From assembly GCF_012933445.1 (NCBI RefSeq), contig NZ_JABBNC010000002.1, positions 124,001 to 188,000 of the forward strand: a stretch of DNA of 64,000 nt, read 5' to 3'. The notes under the pieces are model-generated. The model searched no databases, had not been told where the DNA came from, and saw nothing but the letters and a program-made list of their open reading frames with translations. The DNA is from Actinoplanes sp. TBRC 11911. GTDB taxonomy: Bacteria; Actinomycetota; Actinomycetes; Mycobacteriales; Micromonosporaceae. A program made the translations under genes and the position numbers. Below are positions 42,380 through 52,569 of the stretch, piece after piece. The number at the start of each line of letters is the position of its first letter. The first letter of the stretch is position 1.

Positions 42380-43264
42380 ATGGGCGAGCGGACATCGACG
42401 TCGGCACGCATGTTCACCCAGCGTGACACCGAGGCCGGTACCCCGCCGGTGATCGACGCGGCCTTCGCTCGCTGGCTCGCGGACCGGGCCGGGCAGGTGC
42501 TGCTGCAGGTCCGTGACTCGATGGGCTACGCCGACGCGCCCGCGCTCAAGGAGGCGGGCGACAAGGCCGCGCATCACCTGCTGCGTACCGAGCTGGCCCG
42601 GTGGCGGCCCGCGGACGCGGTCCTCTCCGAGGAGGACGACCAGGCGCGGGTGGCCTGGCAGGACGGGGAGCAGGCGGCCCGCCCGGAACGGCTCGGCGCG
42701 TCCCGGGTGTGGATCGTCGACCCGCTGGACGGCACCCGCGAGTTCGCCGAGGAGGGCCGCACCGACTGGGCCGTGCACGTGGCGCTCTGGACGGCCGACG
42801 GGTCGAGCCCGGCGAACCTGGCCGCGGGGGCCGTGGCGATGCCGGCTCAGCACCGCACCCTCGCCACGGATCACGCACCGGCGTACCCACCGCTGCCGTT
42901 GGAGTTCGCCACCGGCGGGCCGATCCGGATCGCGGCGAGCCGTACCCGGCCGCCGGCCTTCGTCGAGTCGCTGGCCGAGCAGACCGGGGCGAAGCTGGTG
43001 CCGATGGGCTCCGCGGGCGTGAAGATCGCCGCGGTGATCAACGGCGAGGCGGACGCCTACGTGCACGCCGGTGGCCAGTACGAATGGGATTCGGCGGCGC
43101 CGGTGGCTGTGGCGTTGGCCACCGGACTGCACGCTAGCCGAATCGATGGATCTGCGTTGAAATACAACGAGGCCGACCCTAAGTTGCCGGACCTGGTGGT
43201 GTGCCGTAAGGATCTCGCTCCTCGGTTGCTCGCAGCGCTGCAGCGTCACCTTCCGGCAAACTGA
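42380..43264 (+). CDS. cysQ: 3'(2'),5'-bisphosphate nucleotidase CysQ family
   Basis: It removes the 3'-phosphate of PAP/PAPS and so controls sulfate assimilation. The 294-residue FIG-superfamily phosphatase has LSEEDDQ, the metal site WIVDPLDGTREFAE and the C-terminal YEWDSAAPVAVALATGLHAS. The usual first Asp-containing motif is replaced by LKEAGDKAAHHLL, a common variation in actinobacterial CysQ. ATG is taken with AAGGGAG seven bases upstream, with GTG directly before as an alternative. It precedes cysD by 41 bp, probably one operon cysQ-cysD-cysN. Confidence 0.9.
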   Translation: MGERTSTSARMFTQRDTEAGTPPVIDAAFARWLADRAGQVLLQVRDSMGYADAPALKEAGDKAAHHLLRTELARWRPADAVLSEEDDQARVAWQDGEQAARPERLGASRVWIVDPLDGTREFAEEGRTDWAVHVALWTADGSSPANLAAGAVAMPAQHRTLATDHAPAYPPLPLEFATGGPIRIAASRTRPPAFVESLAEQTGAKLVPMGSAGVKIAAVINGEADAYVHAGGQYEWDSAAPVAVALATGLHASRIDGSALKYNEADPKLPDLVVCRKDLAPRLLAALQRHLPAN

Positions 43265-43305
43265 GGTTCAGTGGCCGTATCCCCCGAAAGGTCTGGAAAC
43301 CAGCG

Positions 43306-44217
43306 ATGAGCCAGACAAAGCCATACCGCGTCTCGCACCTGGATGCTCTCGAAGCCGAGAGCATTTTCGTGATGCGCGAGGTCATGGCCGAGTTCGAGCG
43401 ACCCGTCCTGCTCTTCTCCGGCGGCAAGGACTCGATCGTCATGCTCCGGCTCGCCGAGAAGGCGTTCGCCCCGGCGCGCATACCCTTCCCGGTGATGCAC
43501 GTCGACACCGGGCACAACTTCGCCGAGGTCCTCGACTTCCGCGACTCCCGGGTCGCCGCCATGGGGCTGAACCTGGTGGTCGCCAGCGTGCAGGAGGCCA
43601 TCGACACCGGGCTGGTGCGTGAGCTGCCGGACGGCACGCGCAACCGGATCCAGACGCCGGTGCTGCTCAACGCCGTGGAGAAGTACCGTTTCGACGCCCT
43701 CTTCGGCGGTGCCCGCCGCGACGAGGAGAAGGCGCGCGCCAAGGAGCGCATGTTCAGCTTCCGCGACGAGTTCGGTCAGTGGGATCCGAAGAACCAGCGG
43801 CCCGAGCTGTGGGCGCTGTACAACGGGCGGCATCACCCGGGCGAGTCGATCCGGGTGTTCCCGCTGTCCAACTGGACCGAGCTCGACGTCTGGCATTACA
43901 TCGCCCGCGAGCAGATCCCGCTGCCGGACATCTACTACGCGCACGACCGTGAGGTGGTCGAGCGCGACGGCATGTTCTACGCGGTGAACGAGTTCATCCG
44001 GCTGCGCGAGGGCGAGACCTCGCAGGTGCGCCGGGTGCGTTACCGCACGGTGGGGGACGCGTCGCAGACCGCGGCGGTGCTGTCCGACGCCGACACGGTG
44101 GAGAAGGTCATCGACGAGGTCGCCGCCACCCGGATCACCGAGCGCGGCGCGACCCGCGGCGACGACAAGGTCAGCGAGGCCGCGATGGAAGACCGCAAGC
44201 GAGAGGGTTACTTCTGA
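43306..44217 (+). CDS. cysD: Sulfate adenylyltransferase subunit 2
   Basis: With CysN it forms ATP sulfurylase, making adenylyl-sulfate from sulfate and ATP at the cost of GTP. The 303-residue protein shows HLDALEAESIFVMREVMAEFERPVLLFSGGKDSIVML with the PP-loop, HVDTGHNFAEVLDFRD, FGGARRDEEKARAKER, PLSNWTELDVWHYI and the end RKREGYF. The stop overlaps the cysN start by one base (TGATG), so subunits are coupled. The nearby CysQ removes PAP. No cysC or cysH is visible in the window. Confidence 0.96.
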   Translation: MSQTKPYRVSHLDALEAESIFVMREVMAEFERPVLLFSGGKDSIVMLRLAEKAFAPARIPFPVMHVDTGHNFAEVLDFRDSRVAAMGLNLVVASVQEAIDTGLVRELPDGTRNRIQTPVLLNAVEKYRFDALFGGARRDEEKARAKERMFSFRDEFGQWDPKNQRPELWALYNGRHHPGESIRVFPLSNWTELDVWHYIAREQIPLPDIYYAHDREVVERDGMFYAVNEFIRLREGETSQVRRVRYRTVGDASQTAAVLSDADTVEKVIDEVAATRITERGATRGDDKVSEAAMEDRKREGYF

Positions 44218-45515
44218 TGAGTCAAGCCGTCCTGGAGACCGAGACGGCGCCCTCGGCGCACATGGACCTGCTGCGGTTCGCCACCGCCGGCAGCGTCGAC
44301 GACGGCAAGTCCACCCTGATCGGGCGGCTGCTGTTCGACACGAAGACGATCTTCGCGGACCAGCTCGAGGCGGTCGAGGCGGTCAGTGCCGCCCGCGGCG
44401 ACGAGTACACCAACCTGGCGCTGCTCACCGACGGCCTGCGGGCGGAACGCGAACAGGGCATCACGATCGACGTGGCGTACCGCTACTTCGCGACGCCGCG
44501 GCGCAAGTTCATCATCGCCGACACCCCGGGGCACATTCAGTACACCCGGAACATGGTCACCGGGGCGTCCACCGCCGACCTCGCGCTGATCCTGGTGGAC
44601 GCGCGTAAGGGCCTGGTCGAGCAGTCGCGCCGGCACGCGTTTTTGACGTCGCTGCTCCGGGTGCCGCACCTGGTTCTGTGCGTGAACAAGATGGACCTGG
44701 TGGACTGGGACAAATCGGTCTACGACAAGATCGCCGACGAGTTCACCTCGTTCGCGGCCAAGCTCGACGTGCCGGACCTGACGATCATCCCGATCTCCGC
44801 GCTCAACGGCGACAACGTCGCCTCCCGCTCGGAGAACTCGCCCTGGTACGAAGGTCCGTCGCTGCTGCACCACCTGGAGCACGTGCACATCGCCAGCGAT
44901 CGCAACCTGGTCGACGTACGCTTCCCCGTCCAGTACGTGATCCGTCCGCAGTCGACGACGGTCACCGACTACCGCGGGTATGCGGGTCAGGTCGCGTCCG
45001 GCGTGCTCAAGCCGGGCGACGAGGTGATGGTGCTGCCGTCGGGGCTGACCTCGACGATCGCCGGCATCGACACCGCGGACGGTCCGGTCGACGAGGCGTT
45101 CCCGCCGATGTCGGTCACCGTGCGGCTCACCGACGAGATCGACATCTCCCGCGGCGACCTGATCTGCCGGCCGCACAACGCGCCGGCGGTCGCCCAGGAC
45201 GTCGAGGCGATGATCTGCTGGATGGACGAGTCGGCACCGCTGCGCGTCGGCGGGAAATACACCATCAAGCACACCACCCGTACGGCTCGGACCGTCGTGC
45301 GCGGGCTGCAGTACCGGCTGGACGTGAACACGCTGCACCGCGACGAGGACGCGGGCGAGTTGCGGCTCAACGAGATCGGCCGGGTGACGCTGCGCACGAC
45401 GGTGCCGTTGCTGGCCGACGAGTACCGCCGCAACCGCACCACGGGCGGCTTCATCCTGATCGACGAGGGCACGAACCGTACGGTCGCGGCCGGGATGATC
45501 ATCGAGGCGCGCTAG
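44217..45515 (+). CDS. cysN: Sulfate adenylyltransferase subunit 1 (GTPase)
   Basis: The 432-residue EF-Tu-like GTPase has the P-loop ATAGSVDDGKSTLIGRLLFD, DVAYRYFATPRRKF, the G3 DTPGH and the G4 NKMD. Two beta-barrel domains end at GGFILIDEGTNRTVAAGMI. It ends without the APS-kinase domain found in CysNC fusions, such as that of M. tuberculosis, so APS kinase must come from elsewhere or APS is reduced directly. The 3' end overlaps by 17 bp the convergent STAS-HATPase gene. Confidence 0.96.
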   Translation: MSQAVLETETAPSAHMDLLRFATAGSVDDGKSTLIGRLLFDTKTIFADQLEAVEAVSAARGDEYTNLALLTDGLRAEREQGITIDVAYRYFATPRRKFIIADTPGHIQYTRNMVTGASTADLALILVDARKGLVEQSRRHAFLTSLLRVPHLVLCVNKMDLVDWDKSVYDKIADEFTSFAAKLDVPDLTIIPISALNGDNVASRSENSPWYEGPSLLHHLEHVHIASDRNLVDVRFPVQYVIRPQSTTVTDYRGYAGQVASGVLKPGDEVMVLPSGLTSTIAGIDTADGPVDEAFPPMSVTVRLTDEIDISRGDLICRPHNAPAVAQDVEAMICWMDESAPLRVGGKYTIKHTTRTARTVVRGLQYRLDVNTLHRDEDAGELRLNEIGRVTLRTTVPLLADEYRRNRTTGGFILIDEGTNRTVAAGMIIEAR

Positions 45516-46350
45516 CCCGGCGGTGCAGCGGGTCGTCGTTGCGCGGCGGCAGGCGGTGCGGCCGGAGGATTTCGTCACGCGGTTGCAGTGCTGCCCACAC
45601 GATCTTCCCGGATCGGGTGGGCAGCGTGCCCCACGCGGCCGCGATCGTGGTCACCGTCTGCAGGCCGAGACCGCGTTCATCCAGCGGCAGGCCCCGCCGC
45701 GGCCGGGTCAGCGGGACCAGCCGCGGTGGCGTGCTCAACTCGTCGGCGACGGTCAGGTGCAACCCGCGGCCGCGCCGGCCCACCGTGACCACCAGCCGGG
45801 ACCGGGCGTGCTCGACCGCGTTGGTCACCAGTTCCGACATCAGCAGGCGGGCCGGATGCAGCAGGCTCCGCATCTGCCAGAGCAGGCAGGCATCGGAGAC
45901 GAGGTTGCGGGCCAGGCTCGGCGCGTCCGGTTCGGACCCCAGGCTCAGGCGGAGCCGGTCGGTCATCGGCAGCCGGCCGGCGATCGCCACCCGGGCCTGC
46001 CGCACCTTCGCGTGCACCGGCAGCCCCTGGCCGCTGCCCAGCCGCTGCACCCGGTCGGCCAGCGGAAGGTCCGGCGGGATGCACAGGGCCAGCTGCACCG
46101 GCGGGTCCTTGAGGGCGGCCGTGTGCCGGGCCTCCAGCCAGGTCGGCAGGCTCAGCCCGGCCGGATCGTCGAGTTCGGACAGATCCACGATGAGCGCCTC
46201 GGGATGCTCGGCGAAGCACTTCTGCAGGGCGCACGTGGCCGCCTGCCACAGCTTCCGGTTCCACGTGCCCCGCACGGCCAGCAGGGCCACCGCGGCGTCG
46301 ACGTCACTTTCGATCCGGACGTCGGGCAGACACGCTGCGCTCACAGGCAT
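45499..46350 (-). CDS. STAS-HATPase fusion, anti-sigma-type regulator
   Basis: The protein of about 283 residues has an N-terminal STAS-like domain (to about 105: AAVALLAVRGTWNRKLWQAA, ALIVDLSELDDPAGLSLPTWL) and a C-terminal HATPase domain of the RsbW/SpoIIAB class. Its N-box is LLMSELVTNAVEHA, and GLHLTVADE and GLGLQTVTTIAAAWG follow. In other systems antagonist and kinase are separate proteins, and here both are in one chain. It lacks an evident phosphorylatable Ser in the STAS part (DDPAGLSL instead of DSTGL). The partner sigma factor is not nearby. ATG (PVSAACLP) is favoured and has no strong ribosome-binding site. Confidence 0.8.
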   Translation of the reverse strand: MPVSAACLPDVRIESDVDAAVALLAVRGTWNRKLWQAATCALQKCFAEHPEALIVDLSELDDPAGLSLPTWLEARHTAALKDPPVQLALCIPPDLPLADRVQRLGSGQGLPVHAKVRQARVAIAGRLPMTDRLRLSLGSEPDAPSLARNLVSDACLLWQMRSLLHPARLLMSELVTNAVEHARSRLVVTVGRRGRGLHLTVADELSTPPRLVPLTRPRRGLPLDERGLGLQTVTTIAAAWGTLPTRSGKIVWAALQPRDEILRPHRLPPRNDDPLHRRASAPR

Positions 46351-46422
46351 ACCGTTACGGTAGTGGTGCGGGGTGATCGTTGCGCGCTCGCTTAGCTCCG
46401 CCGGGTGATCGGACTTAAGTAC

Positions 46423-46438
46423 TGCAACGTTGTATAGT
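46423..46438 (+). promoter_or_regulatory. LacI-type operator overlapping a -10 element
   Basis: TGCAACGTTGTA, with the central CG and near-symmetry of LacI-family operators, overlaps TATAGT, a good -10 hexamer whose start point would be at or just before the GTG of the LacI gene. Autorepression of a leaderless transcript is inferred. Confidence 0.5.
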
Positions 46439-46446
46439 CCAACTTC

Positions 46447-47454
46447 GTGCCGCCGGGCCTCAAGGACGTTGCCGCGCGGGCCGGTGTGTCGATCAAGACG
46501 GTGTCCAACGTCGTCAACGGATACGTGCACGTGGCCCCGGCGACCCGCGCCCGGGTGCAGGCCGCGATCGACGCGCTCGGCTACGTACCGAACATGGCGG
46601 CCCGCCAGCTGCGCAGCGGCCGCTCCGGGGTGATCGCGCTGGCGGTCCCCGAACTCCAGTCACCGTACTTCGCCGAGATGGCCGGGCTGATCGTCCAGGC
46701 CGCCGAGCGTCGTTCCTGGACCGTCCTCATCGACCAGACGGACGGGCACGCCGAGCGGGAACGCAATCTGGTCGCGGGGCTGCGCCGGCACGCCATCGAC
46801 GGCTTGATCTTCAGCCCGCTCGCCCTGGCCGGAGACGATCTGCCGAAGCGTACGGAAACCCCGATCGTGTTGCTCGGTGAGCGGGTGTGGCACGGACCGG
46901 CCGATCACGTGGCGATCGACAGCACGGCCGCCGCGGCCGAGGCCACCCGCCACCTGATCGGCCTGGGCCGGCGCCGGATCGCGGCGATCGGCGTACAGGA
47001 GGACCCGTCGGCGGTGACCGCGCATCAGCGGCTGGCCGGCTACCGGCTGGCGCTGGCCGAGGCCGCGCTGCCCCCGATCGAGGCACCCGCGGCGAGCTTC
47101 CACCGTGCGGACGGCGCCGCCGCGATGGCCCGGCTGCTGGACGGGGATTCCCGCCCGGACGCGGTTTTCTGCTTCAACGACCTGCTCGCCCTCGGCGCCA
47201 TCCGGACGCTGCTGTCCCGCGGCTGCCGCGTGCCCGGCGACGTCGCGGTGATCGGCTTCGACGACATCGAGGACGGCCGGTTCTCCACACCGACGCTGAG
47301 CACCATCGCGCCGGACGCGCCCCGCATCGCCCAGCTGGCCGTCGACCTGCTGGGCGAGCGGCTCGGCGACGGCTCGGCCGCCGCCGGACCACCCCGCGAA
47401 CTGCGCGTCGACCACCGGCTGGTGATCCGGGAGAGCACCGCGGGCCAGGGCTAG
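46447..47454 (+). CDS. LacI-family transcriptional regulator
   Basis: The 335-residue regulator has the N-terminal HTH with hinge (LKDVAARAGVSIKTVSNVVNG, APATRARVQAAIDALGYVPNMAARQLRSGRSG) and a periplasmic-binding-protein-like effector domain (IALAVPELQSPYFAEMAGLI, HVAIDSTAAAAEATRHLIGLGRRRIAAIG, DAVFCFNDLLALGAI, VAVIGFDDIEDGRF). Target and sugar are unknown. No transport or sugar gene is in the same direction. The galE-galK genes lie about 3 kb away on the other strand. GTG start, probably leaderless, with an operator-like site over the -10. Confidence 0.9.
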   Translation: MPPGLKDVAARAGVSIKTVSNVVNGYVHVAPATRARVQAAIDALGYVPNMAARQLRSGRSGVIALAVPELQSPYFAEMAGLIVQAAERRSWTVLIDQTDGHAERERNLVAGLRRHAIDGLIFSPLALAGDDLPKRTETPIVLLGERVWHGPADHVAIDSTAAAAEATRHLIGLGRRRIAAIGVQEDPSAVTAHQRLAGYRLALAEAALPPIEAPAASFHRADGAAAMARLLDGDSRPDAVFCFNDLLALGAIRTLLSRGCRVPGDVAVIGFDDIEDGRFSTPTLSTIAPDAPRIAQLAVDLLGERLGDGSAAAGPPRELRVDHRLVIRESTAGQG

Positions 47455-47495
47455 CTTGCGCGCATTACCCGGGCACGAGCTGCCTAAAGCCGGGG

Positions 47496-48038
47496 CTAGG
47501 GACAGACTTCGACGTGAGTCGCAGGCAGGCGGACCGAACGGCCGTCGTCAGCCATCTGGATCAGCAGCTCGTACGCCTCGGGGCAGCCGACCTCGTCGAA
47601 CGCGAAACACTGCTCGATGATCGTGCGAGTGTCGAACGCCTGCACGCCGCGCCGCTGGGCGAAATCGAGCGCGGAGCGGTCGTCAGTCACGAGTAAACCG
47701 CCAGCCTGCCCGTACTGCAGGTGGTAGATGAGCTCCGCCTCGCCTAGGTGCTGTGTCGGCGTTCCGGGCAGAGCACCCAGGGCTCGACGAATATTGTCGA
47801 TCTCGGTCAGTGCCGTGGGTGTTCCGGATATTTCCACGGGGTCACCCAGCCAGCCGGCATCGAGGATCTGTTGCAGATACGGCGCCGCGGGGAGGCCGCG
47901 CTTGACCTCCCACTGCACGGTTTCGGTCCACCGGGCGCGATAGCCATATCGCTGTTCAAGAAGATCGAGGCGGCCGATGGCGGCGAAGTTCGACAGCGTG
48001 CAGGTATCGAAGTAGACGTCGCCGACGCGGGCATTCAC
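47496..48038 (-). CDS. PIN-domain-like protein, partner of the XRE-metallopeptidase
   Basis: The 180-residue protein starts NARVGDVYFDTCTLSNFAAIGRLDLLEQRYG, where Asp11 fits the first PIN acid. GEAELIYHLQY (Glu100) and GLLVTDDRSALDFAQRRG (Asp119/Asp120/Asp125) fit the others, so the four-acid RNase site seems complete. PIN proteins are usually toxin RNases of type II systems. Its GTG start overlaps the upstream gene by four bases, so both are translated together. The order regulator-peptidase then PIN protein suggests a toxin-antitoxin-like or stress module. This is inference from motif and context. Confidence 0.7.
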   Translation of the reverse strand: MNARVGDVYFDTCTLSNFAAIGRLDLLEQRYGYRARWTETVQWEVKRGLPAAPYLQQILDAGWLGDPVEISGTPTALTEIDNIRRALGALPGTPTQHLGEAELIYHLQYGQAGGLLVTDDRSALDFAQRRGVQAFDTRTIIEQCFAFDEVGCPEAYELLIQMADDGRSVRLPATHVEVCP

Positions 48039-49168
48039 AGCGCGTATCCCTCGCTGTCGTCCTGCGGCGTGGTGCGTCCGCTCGGCGGCGTCAACTCGTC
48101 GAGGAGGACGTCCGGGTGTATCTGCAGCAGATCGGCGAGAGGTCGGACGCTGACCTTGGCCTGGACGTACGCCTCGATCGTCCGGCCGAGCAGGGTGCCG
48201 GGTGCGCGGCGGTCATTACGTGCCTGGAGGTCGGCGACCCGGCCGCTTCGCAGCGCGATGCGATTCGACGACAAGGACCTGATGCGGTCGCGGCCCGCGG
48301 AATTCACCACGCCGACGTTGTGCAGCCGGAAGGCGAGCGCGTCGAGGCTGACGCCGAACCGCCCGAGCAGCGCCGCCACGATCTCCTCGCTGACGCCGTG
48401 GGGGACCGCGGTGCGGACCGCTCTCTCGGGCATGAGGAAGGCGGCGGCGAAGGCGTTCGCCCTTGTTTCCGCCCGTGACTTCGTGCCGAAGACGTCCTCA
48501 TCGACGAGCAGGTCCTGAGAATCACCAGCCATGAGATGCCCAAGCTCGTGTGCGATGGTGAATCGTTGCCGGGTTGCCGAGATCCCGCTGCTGACCAGAG
48601 CGGCCGCCAGCCCATCAGAGGCGACGCTCAAACCGTCGAGCCCGTCCGGCAGCGGCTCGAAGCCGATGTCGAGGCCGAAAGAGCGTTCCAGGAGATCGCA
48701 CAGATCGGAAAGTTGATACGGCAGGTCGTTGTCGCCGATGCCCATCGCCCGGCGGACTCGTTCGGCGAGGGCTACGCCCTGGTCGTGCGCCGTGCCGGAC
48801 CGCAACGGGTCATCGAGGACAGTCGCGTGCCAGTCGAAACCCAGGTCGGTGAGCAACCTGTGCAACTCGAGCAGGAAGTTGACGCGGGCCAGCGCGGCCT
48901 GCAGCGCGGGACTGGCGTCGGGCTGTGCTCGCGCGGCGACCGCCACCGGTGGCGCGGGAGAATCGGACAGCAAGTCACTTGCCGACAGTTCGAGGTGCTC
49001 GGCAATCAACGCGACTTCGAGGGACTTGAAGTTCCGGGCGCCGTTCAGCGCTTTCGAAAGCGCGGTGGCGTCTAGCCCGATGGCTCGCGCCAGGGCTTGT
49101 TGACTGACCCCTCGGACGCTCATGGCAGAGCGGATCCGGGAGCGAAGCATGTCGGGCGTAACGGGCAT
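48035..49168 (-). CDS. XRE-HTH/ImmA-IrrE metallopeptidase fusion
   Basis: The protein of 377 residues has an XRE helix-turn-helix at about 9-66 (GVSQQALARAIGLDATALSKALNG, KSLEVALIAEHLELSASDLL) and an IrrE/ImmA (COG2856) zinc peptidase domain with HELGH at 207-211 and the downstream acid in FAAAFLMPE. Such proteins cut or regulate partner repressors in ICE and phage-like systems and in DNA-damage responses. The upstream region has a nested palindrome suited to autoregulation. ATG (PVTPDMLRSRIRSAM) is chosen over a start 12 codons upstream that would lie inside the operator. Coupled to the PIN gene. Confidence 0.85.
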   Translation of the reverse strand: MPVTPDMLRSRIRSAMSVRGVSQQALARAIGLDATALSKALNGARNFKSLEVALIAEHLELSASDLLSDSPAPPVAVAARAQPDASPALQAALARVNFLLELHRLLTDLGFDWHATVLDDPLRSGTAHDQGVALAERVRRAMGIGDNDLPYQLSDLCDLLERSFGLDIGFEPLPDGLDGLSVASDGLAAALVSSGISATRQRFTIAHELGHLMAGDSQDLLVDEDVFGTKSRAETRANAFAAAFLMPERAVRTAVPHGVSEEIVAALLGRFGVSLDALAFRLHNVGVVNSAGRDRIRSLSSNRIALRSGRVADLQARNDRRAPGTLLGRTIEAYVQAKVSVRPLADLLQIHPDVLLDELTPPSGRTTPQDDSEGYAL

Positions 49169-49176
49169 GACAAGAA

Positions 49177-49219
49177 CGCTAGGCGGCGGTTGCGGAAATC
49201 GCAACGACGCTGCCTAGCG
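49177..49219. promoter_or_regulatory. Nested palindromic operator of the XRE-peptidase/PIN operon
   Basis: Outer arms CGCTAGGC (49177-49184) and GCCTAGCG (49212-49219) enclose inner arms GTTGCG (49189-49194) and CGCAAC (49200-49205) around GAAAT. All pairs are perfect. The site lies 9 bp upstream of the start, so a bound XRE protein would block transcription. Confidence 0.65.
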
Positions 49220-49287
49220 GCACTTGCGTGATGAGGCGAGAGCTGCGTTGTGGTGCGAAAAGCGCAATAAACGAACAGGCGTTCGAG

Positions 49288-50430
49288 CTAAATTCGGGTC
49301 GCGCCTGGGCCGGCTGTCACCGTCCAGCAGGTGGGGGCGGTGAACCGGTGGCCGGCGTACGCGGTCTCGACGGCCTTGATGGTGTCGGCGGCGCGGTCGG
49401 TGTCGATCAGGGCCAGGACGCAGCCGCCGAAGCCGCCGCCGGTCATCCGGGCGCCGTACGCGCCCGCCGACAACGCGGCCTCGACCGCGACGTCGACCTG
49501 GGCGACCGTGATCTCGAAGTCGTCGCGCATCGAGGCGTGCGAGGCGGTCAGCAGCGGGCCGATCTCGCGCGGTCGGCCGGCCTTGAGCAACGCGACAGTG
49601 TCGAGCACGCGCTGGTCCTCGGTGACGATGTGCCGCACGCGGCGGCGCATCACGTCGTCGTCCAGGCGGGCCAGGGCCGCGTCCAGATCGTCGGGCGTGA
49701 CGTCACGCAGCGCCCGTACGCCCAGGATCCGCGCGGCGTCCTCGCAGCTTTTACGGCGTGCGCCGTATTCGCCGTCGACGTGCTGGTGCGGCGCGTTGCT
49801 GTTGATCACCAGCATGGCCAGCCCCGCGGCCGCCAGGTCGAACGGGATCTGCTCGACCTCGTACGTGCGGCAGTCCAGGAACAGCGCGCGGCCCGGCTGG
49901 CAGCGCATCGACGCGGACTGGTCCAGGATGCCGGTGGGCGCGCCCACGTAGGCGTTCTCGGCGCGCTGGGCCAGCGCCGGTCGCTTCTCCAGCGGCAGGT
50001 CCAGGCCGCCCAGGTCGGTCAGCGCGGTCAGCACCGCCGACTCCAGCGCGGCCGAGGACGACAGGCCGGAACCGACCGGCACCTCGGAGGACAGCGCGAT
50101 GCGGGCGCCGGGCACGTCGAACCCGGCCTCGCGCAGCGCCCAGACCACGCCGGCCGGGTAGCTCGCCCAGCCGGTGACCTCGCCCGGCTCGGTGATGCCG
50201 AAGGAGACCGGCTCGTCGGCGAAGGTCGAGCTGACCGTCCACTCGCCGGCCGGGGCCGGGCCGACCGCGGCGACCGTGCGCTGCGGCAGGGCGAAGGGCA
50301 GCACGAAGCCCTCGTTGTAGTCGGTGTGCTCGCCGATCAGGTTGACCCGGCCGGGGGCCGCCCACAGACCGGTCGGTTCGTCGCCGTAGACCTCGCGGTA
50401 GCGGCCGGTGGCGTCGGAGGTGACTGTCAT
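49288..50430 (-). CDS. galK: Galactokinase
   Basis: It phosphorylates galactose to galactose-1-phosphate in the Leloir pathway. The 380-residue GHMP kinase has the signature APGRVNLIGEHTDYNEGFVLP, the ATP loop VPVGSGLSSSAALE, SASMRCQPGRALFLDCR and the ending GARMTGGGFGGCVLALI. It lies 13 bp downstream of galE on the same strand, an operon galE-galK. No galT is present in the window, so the uridylyltransferase step must be encoded elsewhere or galactose is not the only substrate. Confidence 0.95.
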   Translation of the reverse strand: MTVTSDATGRYREVYGDEPTGLWAAPGRVNLIGEHTDYNEGFVLPFALPQRTVAAVGPAPAGEWTVSSTFADEPVSFGITEPGEVTGWASYPAGVVWALREAGFDVPGARIALSSEVPVGSGLSSSAALESAVLTALTDLGGLDLPLEKRPALAQRAENAYVGAPTGILDQSASMRCQPGRALFLDCRTYEVEQIPFDLAAAGLAMLVINSNAPHQHVDGEYGARRKSCEDAARILGVRALRDVTPDDLDAALARLDDDVMRRRVRHIVTEDQRVLDTVALLKAGRPREIGPLLTASHASMRDDFEITVAQVDVAVEAALSAGAYGARMTGGGFGGCVLALIDTDRAADTIKAVETAYAGHRFTAPTCWTVTAGPGATRI

Positions 50431-50443
50431 GATCGTGATCAGA

Positions 50444-52551
<2,108 letters not shown>

Positions 52552-52569
52552 TCGAGGGCCGGGACGGAC

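Noticed and set aside
44208..45578. 456-codon minus-strand frame opposite cysN
   Set aside because: Shadow of a clear GTPase gene; Arg/His-rich without motifs.
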